Shown here: in pieces, positions 50,698 to 59,033 of the stretch | How positions within the stretch are numbered: the stretch's first letter is position 1 | Layout of the letters: every line of letters starts with the position of its first letter | Source: CALGTL01 sp963579135 | GTDB lineage: Bacteria; Chloroflexota; Dehalococcoidia; Lucifugimonadales; Australimonadaceae | DNA length: 64,000 nucleotides | Direction: 5' to 3' | NCBI GenBank assembly: GCA_963579135.1 | Contig: CAUZFB010000006.1 | Span: 22,637 to 86,636, forward strand | Notes under the pieces: generated by a model | Database searches by the model: none | Told to the model about the DNA's origin: nothing | What the model saw: only the letters and a program-made list of their open reading frames with translations | Made by a program: the position numbers and the translations under genes

Positions 50698-50750
50698 GTG
50701 CCCACCCGCCCGGCCCCTATCGTCACTTGCGCAATGCGATGGATTCCAGA
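50698..50750 (+). repeat. Short intergenic repeat R2, copy 2
   Basis: TGTGCCCACCCGCCCGGCCC, spacer, then CACTTGCGCAATGCGATGGA. Matches copy 3 at 52178 best (TGTGCCCACCC, CTTGCGCA, GATT). Confidence 0.45.
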
Positions 50751-50808
50751 TTTGGGGCGGTCATGGCCAGCACTAGGCCCTGGAGGGGGCTTTTGGGCTC
50801 CTCGCAAA

Positions 50809-50839
50809 AAGAGACGGGGCACTAAGTGCCCCGTCTCTT
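50809..50839. terminator. Terminator after bicupin 4
   Basis: Perfect 14-bp stem AAGAGACGGGGCAC / GTGCCCCGTCTCTT with loop TAA, 24 bases after the stop of paralogue 4 on the minus strand. Confidence 0.9.
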
Positions 50840-50863
50840 GCTATCGTGTGGCTAGGGTGAGAC

Positions 50864-52018
50864 CTAGGTGTTGCGTTCTTCGGTGACGCCTTCGACACCG
50901 GTGCAGTAGGGGATGAACGCCTTCATGTTGCACCGGGCACCGCTCTTGGCGAGCTCGGCCTCAAAGATCTCGTGAATTTCGACGTCCTCGTCGGTGTACT
51001 CGACCTGAATGCCGCCGTCTTTGATGCTGACGTCGGCTGATTGGCGCTGGTTGGGGGCGATGAATCCACCGTTACCGCTGCGGAGCGCCATGTACCGGGC
51101 GCGCTTCGTGCCGGAGTTGAAGTGCTGGTGGAAGGTGCCGTCGCCCGGGATGATCACGATCGAGCCGATCTTCCAGTCACACTTTTGCATGTCAGAGCGG
51201 TCTTCCTTCGTCCAGAGGAGGGAGAAGCCCGAGTCACCACTCAGTAATACAAGGTGGGCGCCGGGGCCGTGGCGGTGGGCTTTTTTGTAAGTGCCGATGG
51301 GGAACTCAGAGATGTGGTTGCCCATGTCATTTTTGCCCATGTTCAACATGGCGTTGATGCCACCTGCGCCGCGCTCCTTCCAACCGTAGAGGGCCATGTC
51401 GGGGGCGTTCGGGATGAAGTTGGTCTCCCAGATGCGCTTGTTGTAGAGCGTTCCGCTGCCCGAGAAGTAGTCCTCACCACCGGAGTAGCGGGACTCCAGC
51501 ATCGTGGGGCAGTTGAACATGAAGTTCTCGTCACGGAACAGCCGCATCATCGGCGGCGCGTTGGTGGTCGCGATGTAGCGGACTTTCTCGTCGCCCGTTC
51601 CGTTGAAGTGCTGGTACCAAGCGTTCAGGGGCACGGTGAACAAGGCACCTGCGCCCCACTCGAAGGTCTGTTTGTTCTTCTCGTCCATCCAAACGGTGGT
51701 AGCGCCGCGACCGGACACGATGTAGAAATTAATCTCGTACATGTGGTGTTCAGGCTCGGACTTTCCACCGGGGTCAATGTCGACCACGTGGAGGTCATTG
51801 GGCATGTTGTTGTTGTCGATGTGGACAACAGCGCCTTTGCCACCCTTGCGCTCCCAAGGGCCAACTTCAATTTCGTGCATGTCAGGGATGTAGAACGTCT
51901 CGTGTACAAGGACGCCTTCCTCCTCCAACCAGTTTTCGTAAGCGTCAGGGATGCGGAAATCCGTCAGACCTTCTGACGGCGTGTCCGCAATCTTCATGTC
52001 GGTGCCCTTCATTACCAT
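50864..52018 (-). CDS. Bicupin protein, paralogue 4 of 5
   Basis: 384 aa from the ATG at 52018 behind AGAGGAGAG; it begins MVMKGTDMKIADTPSEGLTD like paralogue 5. Domain 1: GGKSEPEHHMYEINFYIVSG and LNAWYQHFNGTGDEKVRY, fully conserved metal residues. Domain 2: GTYKKAHRHGPGAHLVLLSG and IPGDGTFHQHFNSG. C-terminus NMKAFIPYCTGVEGVTEERN. Nearly identical in long blocks to paralogue 5, so a recent duplication. Confidence 0.9.
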   Translation of the reverse strand: MVMKGTDMKIADTPSEGLTDFRIPDAYENWLEEEGVLVHETFYIPDMHEIEVGPWERKGGKGAVVHIDNNNMPNDLHVVDIDPGGKSEPEHHMYEINFYIVSGRGATTVWMDEKNKQTFEWGAGALFTVPLNAWYQHFNGTGDEKVRYIATTNAPPMMRLFRDENFMFNCPTMLESRYSGGEDYFSGSGTLYNKRIWETNFIPNAPDMALYGWKERGAGGINAMLNMGKNDMGNHISEFPIGTYKKAHRHGPGAHLVLLSGDSGFSLLWTKEDRSDMQKCDWKIGSIVIIPGDGTFHQHFNSGTKRARYMALRSGNGGFIAPNQRQSADVSIKDGGIQVEYTDEDVEIHEIFEAELAKSGARCNMKAFIPYCTGVEGVTEERNT

Positions 52019-52177
52019 GGCAACTCTCCTCTGATGAATAAACGAATGCTGAGATCCTTTGGGGAGCCTACCTGATTCAGCGAAAAGCGGCAACGGTCAA
52101 ACGGACGTTGCTAACGTGCGACGCCTCCCTGCGCGCGACTTTTCTCTCATCGGTTACCCTGGAGACCCAAGATCGGT

Positions 52178-52221
52178 TGTGCCCACCCACTCATTGCTTG
52201 CGCAGTGCCGCCGATTCCGGA
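52178..52221 (+). repeat. Short intergenic repeat R2, copy 3
   Basis: TGTGCCCACCCACTCATTGC then TTGCGCAGTGCCGCCGATTC. Same position relative to the terminator as copy 2. Confidence 0.45.
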
Positions 52222-52259
52222 CTCACACCGTGGCTGACGCCCTCGTCCCTGAACGACAA

Positions 52260-52288
52260 AGAGGCGGGGCACTCAGTGCCCCGCCTCT
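52260..52288. terminator. Terminator after bicupin 5
   Basis: Perfect 13-bp stem AGAGGCGGGGCAC / GTGCCCCGCCTCT with loop TCA, 25 bases after the stop of paralogue 5 on the minus strand. Confidence 0.9.
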
Positions 52289-52313
52289 AGCGATCGCGTT
52301 GCTAGGCTGTTGC

Positions 52314-53471
52314 CTACGTCTCGCGCTCGCTGGTGACGCCTTCGACACCGGTGCAGTAGGGGATGAACGCTTTCATGTTGCACTGGGCGCCCTTCTTGGC
52401 GAGCTCAGCCTCGAAGATCTCGTGGATCTCGCGTTCCTCGTCGGAGTATTCGACCTGCCAGCCACCTTCGGAGATGGAGTCACCGGCGCCCTTCCAAGGA
52501 GCGGTAGGGTCGTTGAATCCACCGTCGCCTGACCGGAGGGCCATGTAGCGAGCGCGCTTCGTGCCGGAGTTGAAGTGCTGGTGGAAGGTGCCGTCGCTGG
52601 GGACGATCACCATGGTGCCGACCTGCCAATCGCACTTGATCATGTCGGACCGGTCTTCCTTGGTCCAGATCAGCGAGTAGCCTGAGTCACCGCTCAGGAG
52701 CACAAGGTGGGCTCCTGGGCCGTGACGATGGGCCTTCTTGTACGTGCCTATGGGGAACTCAGAGATGTGGTTACCCATGTTGTTCTGGCCCATGGAAAGC
52801 ATCGCGTTGATGCCCCCTGCGCCACGCTCCTTCCAGCCGTAGAGGGCCATGTCAGGAGCGTTCGGGACGAAGTTGGACTCCCAGATGCGCTTGTTGTACA
52901 GCTGGCCGCTGCCGCTAAAGGCGTCTTCTTCACCCGAGTAACGACCCTTGAACATGTGGTCGTTGTTGAACATGAAGTCGTTGTCGCGGAAGAGGCGCAT
53001 CATCGGCGGCGCGTTGGTCGTGCACAGGTAGCGGGCGGGCTCGTCGCCGGAGCCGTTGAAGTGCTGATACCACGCGTTCAGCGGCACCACGAACAGGCTG
53101 CCCTCTTTCCATTCGAACGTGTGCTTGTTCTTTTCGTCCACCCACACCGTCGTGGCCCCGCGACCGGACACGATGTAGAAATTCGTCTCGTACATGTGGT
53201 GTTCCGGCTCCGACTTGCCGCCCGGGTTGATCTCAACGACATGGCAGTCGTTGGGCATGTGGCGGTTGTCGATGTGGATAACCGCGCCCTTGCCGCCCTT
53301 GCGCTCCCAGGGTCCTACCTCAATCTCCTTGATGTTGGGGAAGTAGAATTGCTTGTGAACCAACACTCCCTCGTCGTCCAGCCACTGCTGATACGCGTCG
53401 GGGACCTGGTGATCGGTCAGACCCTCCGTGGGGGTCTCGGCAATCTTCATGTCCGTACCTTGCATGACCAT
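52314..53471 (-). CDS. Bicupin protein, paralogue 5 of 5
   Basis: 385 aa, ATG behind AAGGAGAG. Domain 1 metal residues: His91/His92, Glu95 (EHHMYE) and His137 (AWYQHFNG). Domain 2: His248, His250, His255 (AHRHGPGAH) and His297/His299 (FHQHFN). Between the domains lies a conserved linker (LYNKRIWESNFVPNAPDMAL, then YGWKERGAGG). C-terminus NMKAFIPYCTGVEGVTSERE. No signal peptide: cytoplasmic. It is the first gene of the array, 76 bases after the stop of the nuclease-HPRT gene, so read-through from the pyr operon is possible; a TATACT box lies in that gap. Confidence 0.9.
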   Translation of the reverse strand: MVMQGTDMKIAETPTEGLTDHQVPDAYQQWLDDEGVLVHKQFYFPNIKEIEVGPWERKGGKGAVIHIDNRHMPNDCHVVEINPGGKSEPEHHMYETNFYIVSGRGATTVWVDEKNKHTFEWKEGSLFVVPLNAWYQHFNGSGDEPARYLCTTNAPPMMRLFRDNDFMFNNDHMFKGRYSGEEDAFSGSGQLYNKRIWESNFVPNAPDMALYGWKERGAGGINAMLSMGQNNMGNHISEFPIGTYKKAHRHGPGAHLVLLSGDSGYSLIWTKEDRSDMIKCDWQVGTMVIVPSDGTFHQHFNSGTKRARYMALRSGDGGFNDPTAPWKGAGDSISEGGWQVEYSDEEREIHEIFEAELAKKGAQCNMKAFIPYCTGVEGVTSERET

Positions 53472-53547
53472 GGCGCCACTCTCCTTATAAGAGTAAGTAT
53501 AGAGACGAGCTTAGCCTAACGGGTACGTGTGGACAACCGTGCGTTGC

Positions 53548-55503
53548 TTATCGCTGTGCGACGGCTTTCGGCTCCTGGGGCGTTAGGATGCCGATGTGGG
53601 GAAGGTTGCGGTAGCGCCCGCCGTAGTCGAGCCCGTAGCCGATGACAAACTCGTCAGGAATCTGGAACCCAACATAGCCCAGCGGTACCTGTGCCATGCG
53701 TCGCACCGACTTGTCCAGCAGGCAGCAGACCTTCACGCTCGACGGCTTCTTGGCCTGGAGGTGCTCAAGCAAGTAGCGTAGCGTCAGGCCCGTGTCCACG
53801 ATGTCTTCGATGACGATCACTGGCCTGCCCTGGATGTCAGTACCTACGTCGCGCAGGACCTCGATGGCCTCTTCGCGCTCTTCACCGTAGTGCGAAATCT
53901 CCATGAACTCGATCTGCAGGGGCAGGTCGATGTTGCGCATGAGGTCGGCCATGAAGACCACCACACCACGAAGCACACCGATGAGAACCGGCTCCTGCCC
54001 CGCGTAGTCTTGGGCAATCTGCTTGCCAAGCTCGCGCACGCGTTGCTGCACTTGCTCTTCGCTGAATAGGACTCGTTCGGTCCCTGTGACATCGACGTCA
54101 GACAGGGGGCCGAAACCGTACTTACCCATCAGTCGCATCAGATCGCGCCGATAGAGCAACTGAATGTTGATCTCCGGGTAGAGTTCTTGTACGTGGCGCA
54201 GCTTCCGGTTCTTCTGCGTCACCAAACTCTGCTTCATCGTCGTTAGCTCGAAGTACTGGTCGTACTCTGGCAAGTAGAAGTCGGGCGTGTGCATCTCTAC
54301 TACGCGATTGCCATCCCACCGCAGTGGGAAGGATCGCGGTTCGTAGAGGAATTTAATCTGGTAGTAGTCGAGTAGGTTCGCGAACTCGCGTTCGCTGGGG
54401 TGCATGAACGAGAGATCTGGCGTCTTGGATGGAGTCGCGTCGATCTCGGCCAGGTTCCGTGCTGGGCGACGCCGTTCGCGCCTCTGCTCAGCGTGGGCTT
54501 CGTCGTCGTCATCGTCACTCTTTACGTCGGCAGCATCCCAGTCATCGACTTCTTGCGAGACGTTTAGCGATGCGACCGGCGCGCGATCACCACGGGTCCA
54601 TTCGTCCGCGATACGACCGTCTATGGGACGGGGTTCGGGGACTGGGGGGGCCGTGATTGGCGGGATGTCGGCGACCGCTTGCTCAGCGGTCTGCCTGCGA
54701 CGGCCCACTCCTCCACGATGACCCCTGCGACGACGACGTGGCGCAACGCCTTCGCCCTCTGCTGTCGGCTCGCCAGTAGCCTCGGGGGTTACGTTGGTTT
54801 GCGGTGCCATAGTGTCGGATTCCAATGTGGGGCCGTTCGCCATGGGGACGGTTTCTGGTGAGATCTCAGCCGATACATCTGTTACCTCAGAGGTGGCTGT
54901 TGGCTTGCGACGCCGTCGCCTCGTCGGGACGGGCTTGTCCTCGCCCACGTCGGCAGTCACGGGCTCAAGGGCGGCCTGCTCCAACATGGGCGCGTCGTCG
55001 TTCGGGCTGGCAGCGTCCGCAGCTGGTTTCGTGGAGCGACGTCGGCGTGGCGCTGGCTTGGGGGCTAAGTCATCTGCGAGGGGGATAAATCTGACTTCGG
55101 CGGGCGCGGACTCGTCGGCAGTCGTTGCCGCAGGCTTGCGACGGCGTCGCGCGGGCCTGGGAGCCTCGTCGCTGGGAGGGGCGACCGTGGGCGTGTCGCT
55201 GGCCACCTCGGCTGCGGCCGCTTTGGCTGTGCGTCGACGCTGCGTAATGGTGGGCCTGGGTTCGCTGGGTGTCTCAGGTGCGGCAGGGGCGCCTGTTCCG
55301 CCTATTTCAGGGGGAACGTCCGCTGATGCAGCGGTCGTTCCCCGACGTCGCGTCGTGCGTCGTGGGGCCTCGTCGGCTGCGGACGACGCGTCGGTTGCAG
55401 CGTCTGGCCTGGCGCGCCTACGACGCCTGGGGGATGTCGGCGATCCTGGATCGCCGTCCTGCGGTGCGTTCTCTGGGGGCGTAGAAAGGTTCTCTTCTAC
55501 CAC
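53548..55503 (-). CDS. Arg-rich disordered region + PD-(D/E)xK nuclease-like domain + hypoxanthine phosphoribosyltransferase
   Basis: 651 aa. Residues 1-365 are low complexity with eight or so clusters of 3-5 Arg (near 26, 51, 90, 120, 154, 196, 257, 268) spaced by Pro/Ala/Thr/Glu, then an acidic run (DDDDDE near 330). About 366-460 looks like a PD-(D/E)xK fold: EREFANLLDYYQIKFLYEPR, TPDFYLPEYDQYFELTTMKQ, then KLRHVQELYPEINIQLLYRR; the usual ExK reads ELT. About 475-645 is an HPRT: LIGVLRGVVVFMADLMRNID, PRPP loop VIVIEDIVDTGLTL, end DEFVIGYGLDYGGRYRNLPH. HPRT salvages hypoxanthine or guanine with PRPP. Start GTG after GGAGAG. It follows carB by 51 bases, so it is the last gene of the pyr transcript. 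Confidence 0.85.
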   Translation of the reverse strand: MVEENLSTPPENAPQDGDPGSPTSPRRRRRARPDAATDASSAADEAPRRTTRRRGTTAASADVPPEIGGTGAPAAPETPSEPRPTITQRRRTAKAAAAEVASDTPTVAPPSDEAPRPARRRRKPAATTADESAPAEVRFIPLADDLAPKPAPRRRRSTKPAADAASPNDDAPMLEQAALEPVTADVGEDKPVPTRRRRRKPTATSEVTDVSAEISPETVPMANGPTLESDTMAPQTNVTPEATGEPTAEGEGVAPRRRRRGHRGGVGRRRQTAEQAVADIPPITAPPVPEPRPIDGRIADEWTRGDRAPVASLNVSQEVDDWDAADVKSDDDDDEAHAEQRRERRRPARNLAEIDATPSKTPDLSFMHPSEREFANLLDYYQIKFLYEPRSFPLRWDGNRVVEMHTPDFYLPEYDQYFELTTMKQSLVTQKNRKLRHVQELYPEINIQLLYRRDLMRLMGKYGFGPLSDVDVTGTERVLFSEEQVQQRVRELGKQIAQDYAGQEPVLIGVLRGVVVFMADLMRNIDLPLQIEFMEISHYGEEREEAIEVLRDVGTDIQGRPVIVIEDIVDTGLTLRYLLEHLQAKKPSSVKVCCLLDKSVRRMAQVPLGYVGFQIPDEFVIGYGLDYGGRYRNLPHIGILTPQEPKAVAQR

Positions 55504-55554
55504 GTTCTCTCCGTTGGGCCCTGTGCGCCCGCGACGTAGTCTAATCTACTCGCC

Positions 55555-58500
55555 CTATTCAACCTCACCCCTTACATATGCCGTCGTTGTTGCCACGTGG
55601 TAGTCGCGGGAGCCACCAGCCAGCGCCTCGACTGCCGCGCGCACCGTGTCCATGGACGTATAGCAAGGGATCCGGCGTTCCGTTGCGGCCCGCCTAATCT
55701 CGAAGCCGTCGCGTCGTGCGGCTGCGACCTCTTCCACCGTGTTTACGACCGCATCCACCGTGCCGTCGACCACAATCGAGTAGGCGTTCGGCTCATCCTC
55801 TTCAGCTTTGTTGATCTCCGTAACGTCGAGGCCGAGCCCGCGCATCAGGGCAGCCGTGCCCTCGGTCGCGTAAAGCTGGTAATCCATCCCGCCCAGTATT
55901 TTCAGCCAGGGCACTGCCTCAGCTTTGTCGCGGTCGGCGATCGTGACCAAGAGCGACCCCGACTGCGGCAGCATGAGACTCGCGGCGATCAGCGCTTTCG
56001 CCACCGCCGCCTCTAGGTTTGTATCGATGCCCATCACCTCGCCCGTCGATTTCATTTCGGGGCCCAGGTAGGTGTCGACACCCGTTAGCTTAGACATGGA
56101 GAAGACCGGTGCCTTCACGCTTACCATCGGGGGCTCCGGTTGCACCCCGCCCTCGTAACCTTGGTCACTTAGTGTGCGGCCGAGCATCACGTTGGTGGCG
56201 AGTTTGACCATTGGTATCCCTGTTACTTTGGAGATGAACGGTACGGTCCTGCTGGACCGTGGGTTCACCTCGATGATGTACACCGAGCTGCTGCCGTGGT
56301 CTGCGGGAACGGTGAGGCCGTACGGCTTGGATTGGTTGATGATCACGTACTGGATGTTCATCAGCCCGCGCACGCCCAGCGCGAGCCCGATGCGCGTCGT
56401 GTAGTCCACGAGCGTTTCGCGCTCCACGTCCGTGAGGCTGACTGGTGGGTAGACGGCCATCGAATCGCCGGAGTGAACCCCGGCGCGCTCGATGTGCTCC
56501 ATGATCCCGGGGATCAGCACCTCGTCGCCATCGACCACCGCGTCCACCTCGACCTCGCGGCCTTCGAAGTAGCGATCAACCAGGACCGGCCGGCCCGGCG
56601 CCGCTTCGACAGCCCGTGTCAGGTAACGCACGAACTCGGTGACATTATCGACAATCTCCATGGCGCGTCCGCCAAGCACGTAGCTGGGGCGAACGACCAC
56701 GGGGAAGCCCAGTCGCTTGATTGCCTCCAGGCCTTCCTCAAGGGTGGCCACGGTTGTCCCTGGCGGTTGCGGGACGCCAAGCTTGCCCATTAGCTCGCCG
56801 AAACGCTCGCGGTCCGATGCGATGTCGATGGCGTCAGCTGACGATCCTAGGATGGGTAGCCCGGCGTTGCCTAGCGCCTGGCTGAGATTGATCGCGGTTT
56901 GCCCACCGAACTGCACGACGCTCGCCGGATAGTCCGGGCCATTCTTACCGGGAAGCGCCTCGTTCTCGATGATGTCGCGAACAGCCTCTTCGTCCAGCGG
57001 CTCGAAGTACAGACGGTCGGACGTGTCGAAGTCCGTGGACACCGTCTCAGGGTTGGAGTTCACCATGATGGACTTCACTCCACCGCCGTCGAGTGCCCAC
57101 GCCGCGTGCACGGAGCAATAGTCGAATTCGATGCCCTGGCCGATGCGTATCGGACCGCTGCCGATGACCAACGCTCGCGGTGCGGGTAGCGGAGTCGCCT
57201 CGTTCTCTTGGTCGTAGCAGGAGTAGAAGTACGGGGTAACTGCCTCGAACTCCGCCGCGCAGGTGTCCACCATTTTGTAGACCGGCGTGATGTTGAGCCC
57301 CTGACGCAATACGCGAACCTCTTCCTGGGTGCGCGACGTCAGGAGGGCAATGGTCTCGTCCGGCATGCCCAGGCGCTTCGCCTGCCATAGCAGATCAGGC
57401 GAGAGATCCTCGCTGGCGATCCGGTGCTCCATCGCCACGATACGGGCCAGACCTTCGATGAACCATGCATCTACCTGCGTGATCCGCGACAGTTCGTAGA
57501 CGTCGATTCCTCTGCGTAACGCAGTCATCATCGCCCATAGGCGAACGTCTGTTGGCTGCGCAAGGGGCAGGTGGTCGGTGCCGGCCTGGCTCTGCCACTC
57601 CGGGTCTTCCCAGTGCAATGAATGCCCGCCGATCTCCAGAGAGCGCACCGCTTTCTGCAGCGCCGCCTCGAAGCCACGATCGATGGCCATGACCTCGCCC
57701 GTCGCCTTCATCTGCGTGCCGATCACTCGATCACCGGTGGCGAACTTATCGAACGGCCAGCGCGGGATCTTGATGACGCAATAGTCCAGCGCCGGTTCGA
57801 ACGCGGCCATTGTCTTCTGGGTAACCGCGTTCGGTATCTCGTCTAAGCGCTTGCCCACCGCAATCTTGGCCGCTACGCGAGCGATTGGGTAGCCGGTCGC
57901 CTTCGACGCCAGCGCCGATGACCGGCTGACGCGGGGATTGACCTCGATGACAACGTACGACATGGGCTTCGGCGAGCCACCAGGAAGGCTGTCGCCGATG
58001 GTTGGCGATGGTGCGAGGCCGAATTGGATGTTGCATCCGCCTTCGATACCCAGCGCACGGATGATGCGCTGGCTCGCGGAGCGGAGCATCTGGTACTCCT
58101 TGTCAGACAGAGTCTGGCTGGGCGCGATGACAATGGAGTCGCCCGTGTGGACTCCCATCGCGTCGAAGTTCTCCATGTTGCAAATAGTGATGCACGTGTC
58201 TGCTGAGTCACGCATAACCTCGTACTCGACCTCGCGCCAGCCACGCAGCGAGCGTTCCAGTAGCACCTGCGAGATCGGACTCGCCGCCAGGCCGGACGCC
58301 GCGACCTCGCGCAGCTCGTCCATGGTGTACGCGAATCCGCCCCCCGTACCGCCCAGCGTGTAGGCGGGGCGCACCACCAGTGGCAAGCCGATGCGCTCGC
58401 CCACCACGATCGCCTCCTCCAACGTATTCACGACCTCGCTGGGTGGCGTTGGCTCGCCAAGCTCCAGCAGCAATGCGCGGAACAAATCGCGGTCCTCAGC

Positions 58501-58872
58501 TTTCTTGATGCTTTCGATGGGCGTACCGAGCAGGCGCACGTTGTACTTGTCGAGCACACCCGCCTCGTAGAGGTCCACCGCCAGGTTCAGGCCCGTCTGG
58601 CCGCCCAGAGTCGCCAGCAGCCCATCGGGGCGCTCCTTGGCGATGATTCGCTCGATTACCGGGACGGTCAGGGGCTCTATGTAGACCGCGTCTGCCACAT
58701 CGGCGTCGGTCATGATTGTCGCGGGGTTGGAGTTGACCAGCACGACGGACACTCCCTCCTCGCGGAGGGACTTGCACGCTTGCGTACCGGCGTAGTCGAA
58801 CTCGGCCGCCTGGCCGATCACGATCGGCCCGCTGCCGATGACGAGCACTTTCTTTGGTTTCTCAGGGGTCAA
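55555..58872 (-). CDS. carB: Carbamoyl-phosphate synthase large subunit
   Basis: 1105 aa, a full-length enzyme. The two ATP-grasp halves are visible, each with a VIGSGPIxIGQxxEFDY start (VLVIGSGPIVIGQAAEFDYA and ALVIGSGPIRIGQGIEFDYC). Glycine loops VVRPAYTLGGTGGGFAY and VVRPSYVLGGRAMEIV, and the C-terminal allosteric MGS domain. It makes carbamoyl phosphate from the glutamine ammonia supplied by CarA. The start is TTG, six bases after AAGGA. A 161-base gap with an R1 repeat separates it from carA. Confidence 0.95.
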   Translation of the reverse strand: MTPEKPKKVLVIGSGPIVIGQAAEFDYAGTQACKSLREEGVSVVLVNSNPATIMTDADVADAVYIEPLTVPVIERIIAKERPDGLLATLGGQTGLNLAVDLYEAGVLDKYNVRLLGTPIESIKKAEDRDLFRALLLELGEPTPPSEVVNTLEEAIVVGERIGLPLVVRPAYTLGGTGGGFAYTMDELREVAASGLAASPISQVLLERSLRGWREVEYEVMRDSADTCITICNMENFDAMGVHTGDSIVIAPSQTLSDKEYQMLRSASQRIIRALGIEGGCNIQFGLAPSPTIGDSLPGGSPKPMSYVVIEVNPRVSRSSALASKATGYPIARVAAKIAVGKRLDEIPNAVTQKTMAAFEPALDYCVIKIPRWPFDKFATGDRVIGTQMKATGEVMAIDRGFEAALQKAVRSLEIGGHSLHWEDPEWQSQAGTDHLPLAQPTDVRLWAMMTALRRGIDVYELSRITQVDAWFIEGLARIVAMEHRIASEDLSPDLLWQAKRLGMPDETIALLTSRTQEEVRVLRQGLNITPVYKMVDTCAAEFEAVTPYFYSCYDQENEATPLPAPRALVIGSGPIRIGQGIEFDYCSVHAAWALDGGGVKSIMVNSNPETVSTDFDTSDRLYFEPLDEEAVRDIIENEALPGKNGPDYPASVVQFGGQTAINLSQALGNAGLPILGSSADAIDIASDRERFGELMGKLGVPQPPGTTVATLEEGLEAIKRLGFPVVVRPSYVLGGRAMEIVDNVTEFVRYLTRAVEAAPGRPVLVDRYFEGREVEVDAVVDGDEVLIPGIMEHIERAGVHSGDSMAVYPPVSLTDVERETLVDYTTRIGLALGVRGLMNIQYVIINQSKPYGLTVPADHGSSSVYIIEVNPRSSRTVPFISKVTGIPMVKLATNVMLGRTLSDQGYEGGVQPEPPMVSVKAPVFSMSKLTGVDTYLGPEMKSTGEVMGIDTNLEAAVAKALIAASLMLPQSGSLLVTIADRDKAEAVPWLKILGGMDYQLYATEGTAALMRGLGLDVTEINKAEEDEPNAYSIVVDGTVDAVVNTVEEVAAARRDGFEIRRAATERRIPCYTSMDTVRAAVEALAGGSRDYHVATTTAYVRGEVE

Positions 58873-58960
58873 TTACTGTCCTTCATCATTATTCCTGCCG
58901 GAAACACGTTGTTCTGAGCGGAGGCGAAGAATCTCTCGTAGAGGTGTTCATTCGTCGCTG

Positions 58961-59013
58961 AGGGATGAGAGAGATCCTTCGCGAACTTCGTCGCGTCTCG
59001 GGATGACGTTAAG
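58961..59013 (+). repeat. Dispersed intergenic repeat, family R1, copy d
   Basis: AGGGATGAGAGAGATCCTTC then GCGTCTCGGGATGACGTTAA. A partial inverted copy (GCGAAGAATCTCTCGTAG) lies just before it at 58924-58941. It interrupts the pyr operon between carA and carB. Confidence 0.7.
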
Positions 59014-59033
59014 CGCCGGCGTCAGCGTTGCAG

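Larger units (their letters stand above)
50530..50863. other. Intergenic stretch between bicupins 4 and 3
   Basis: About 330 bases without a gene: terminator of paralogue 4 (50809-50839), R2 repeat (50698-50750), the large hairpin (50578-50620) and the ribosome site of paralogue 3. A promoter for paralogue 3 is expected here but was not recognised. Confidence 0.5.
52019..52313. other. Intergenic stretch between bicupins 5 and 4
   Basis: About 295 bases: terminator of paralogue 5 (52260-52288), R2 repeat (52178-52221) and the ribosome site of paralogue 4. No promoter recognised. Confidence 0.5.

Noticed and set aside
52707..53519. Plus-strand frames of 240-270 codons opposite bicupins 4 and 5 (also 51254-51976)
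   Set aside because: They repeat in each paralogue only because the real genes are duplicated; His/Val/Gly-rich composition typical of antisense frames.
54794..55603. Plus-strand frame of 269 codons opposite the Arg-rich region
   Set aside because: Antisense of repeated Arg/Pro/Ala codons gives Ser/Ala/Gly/Arg low complexity; not a gene.
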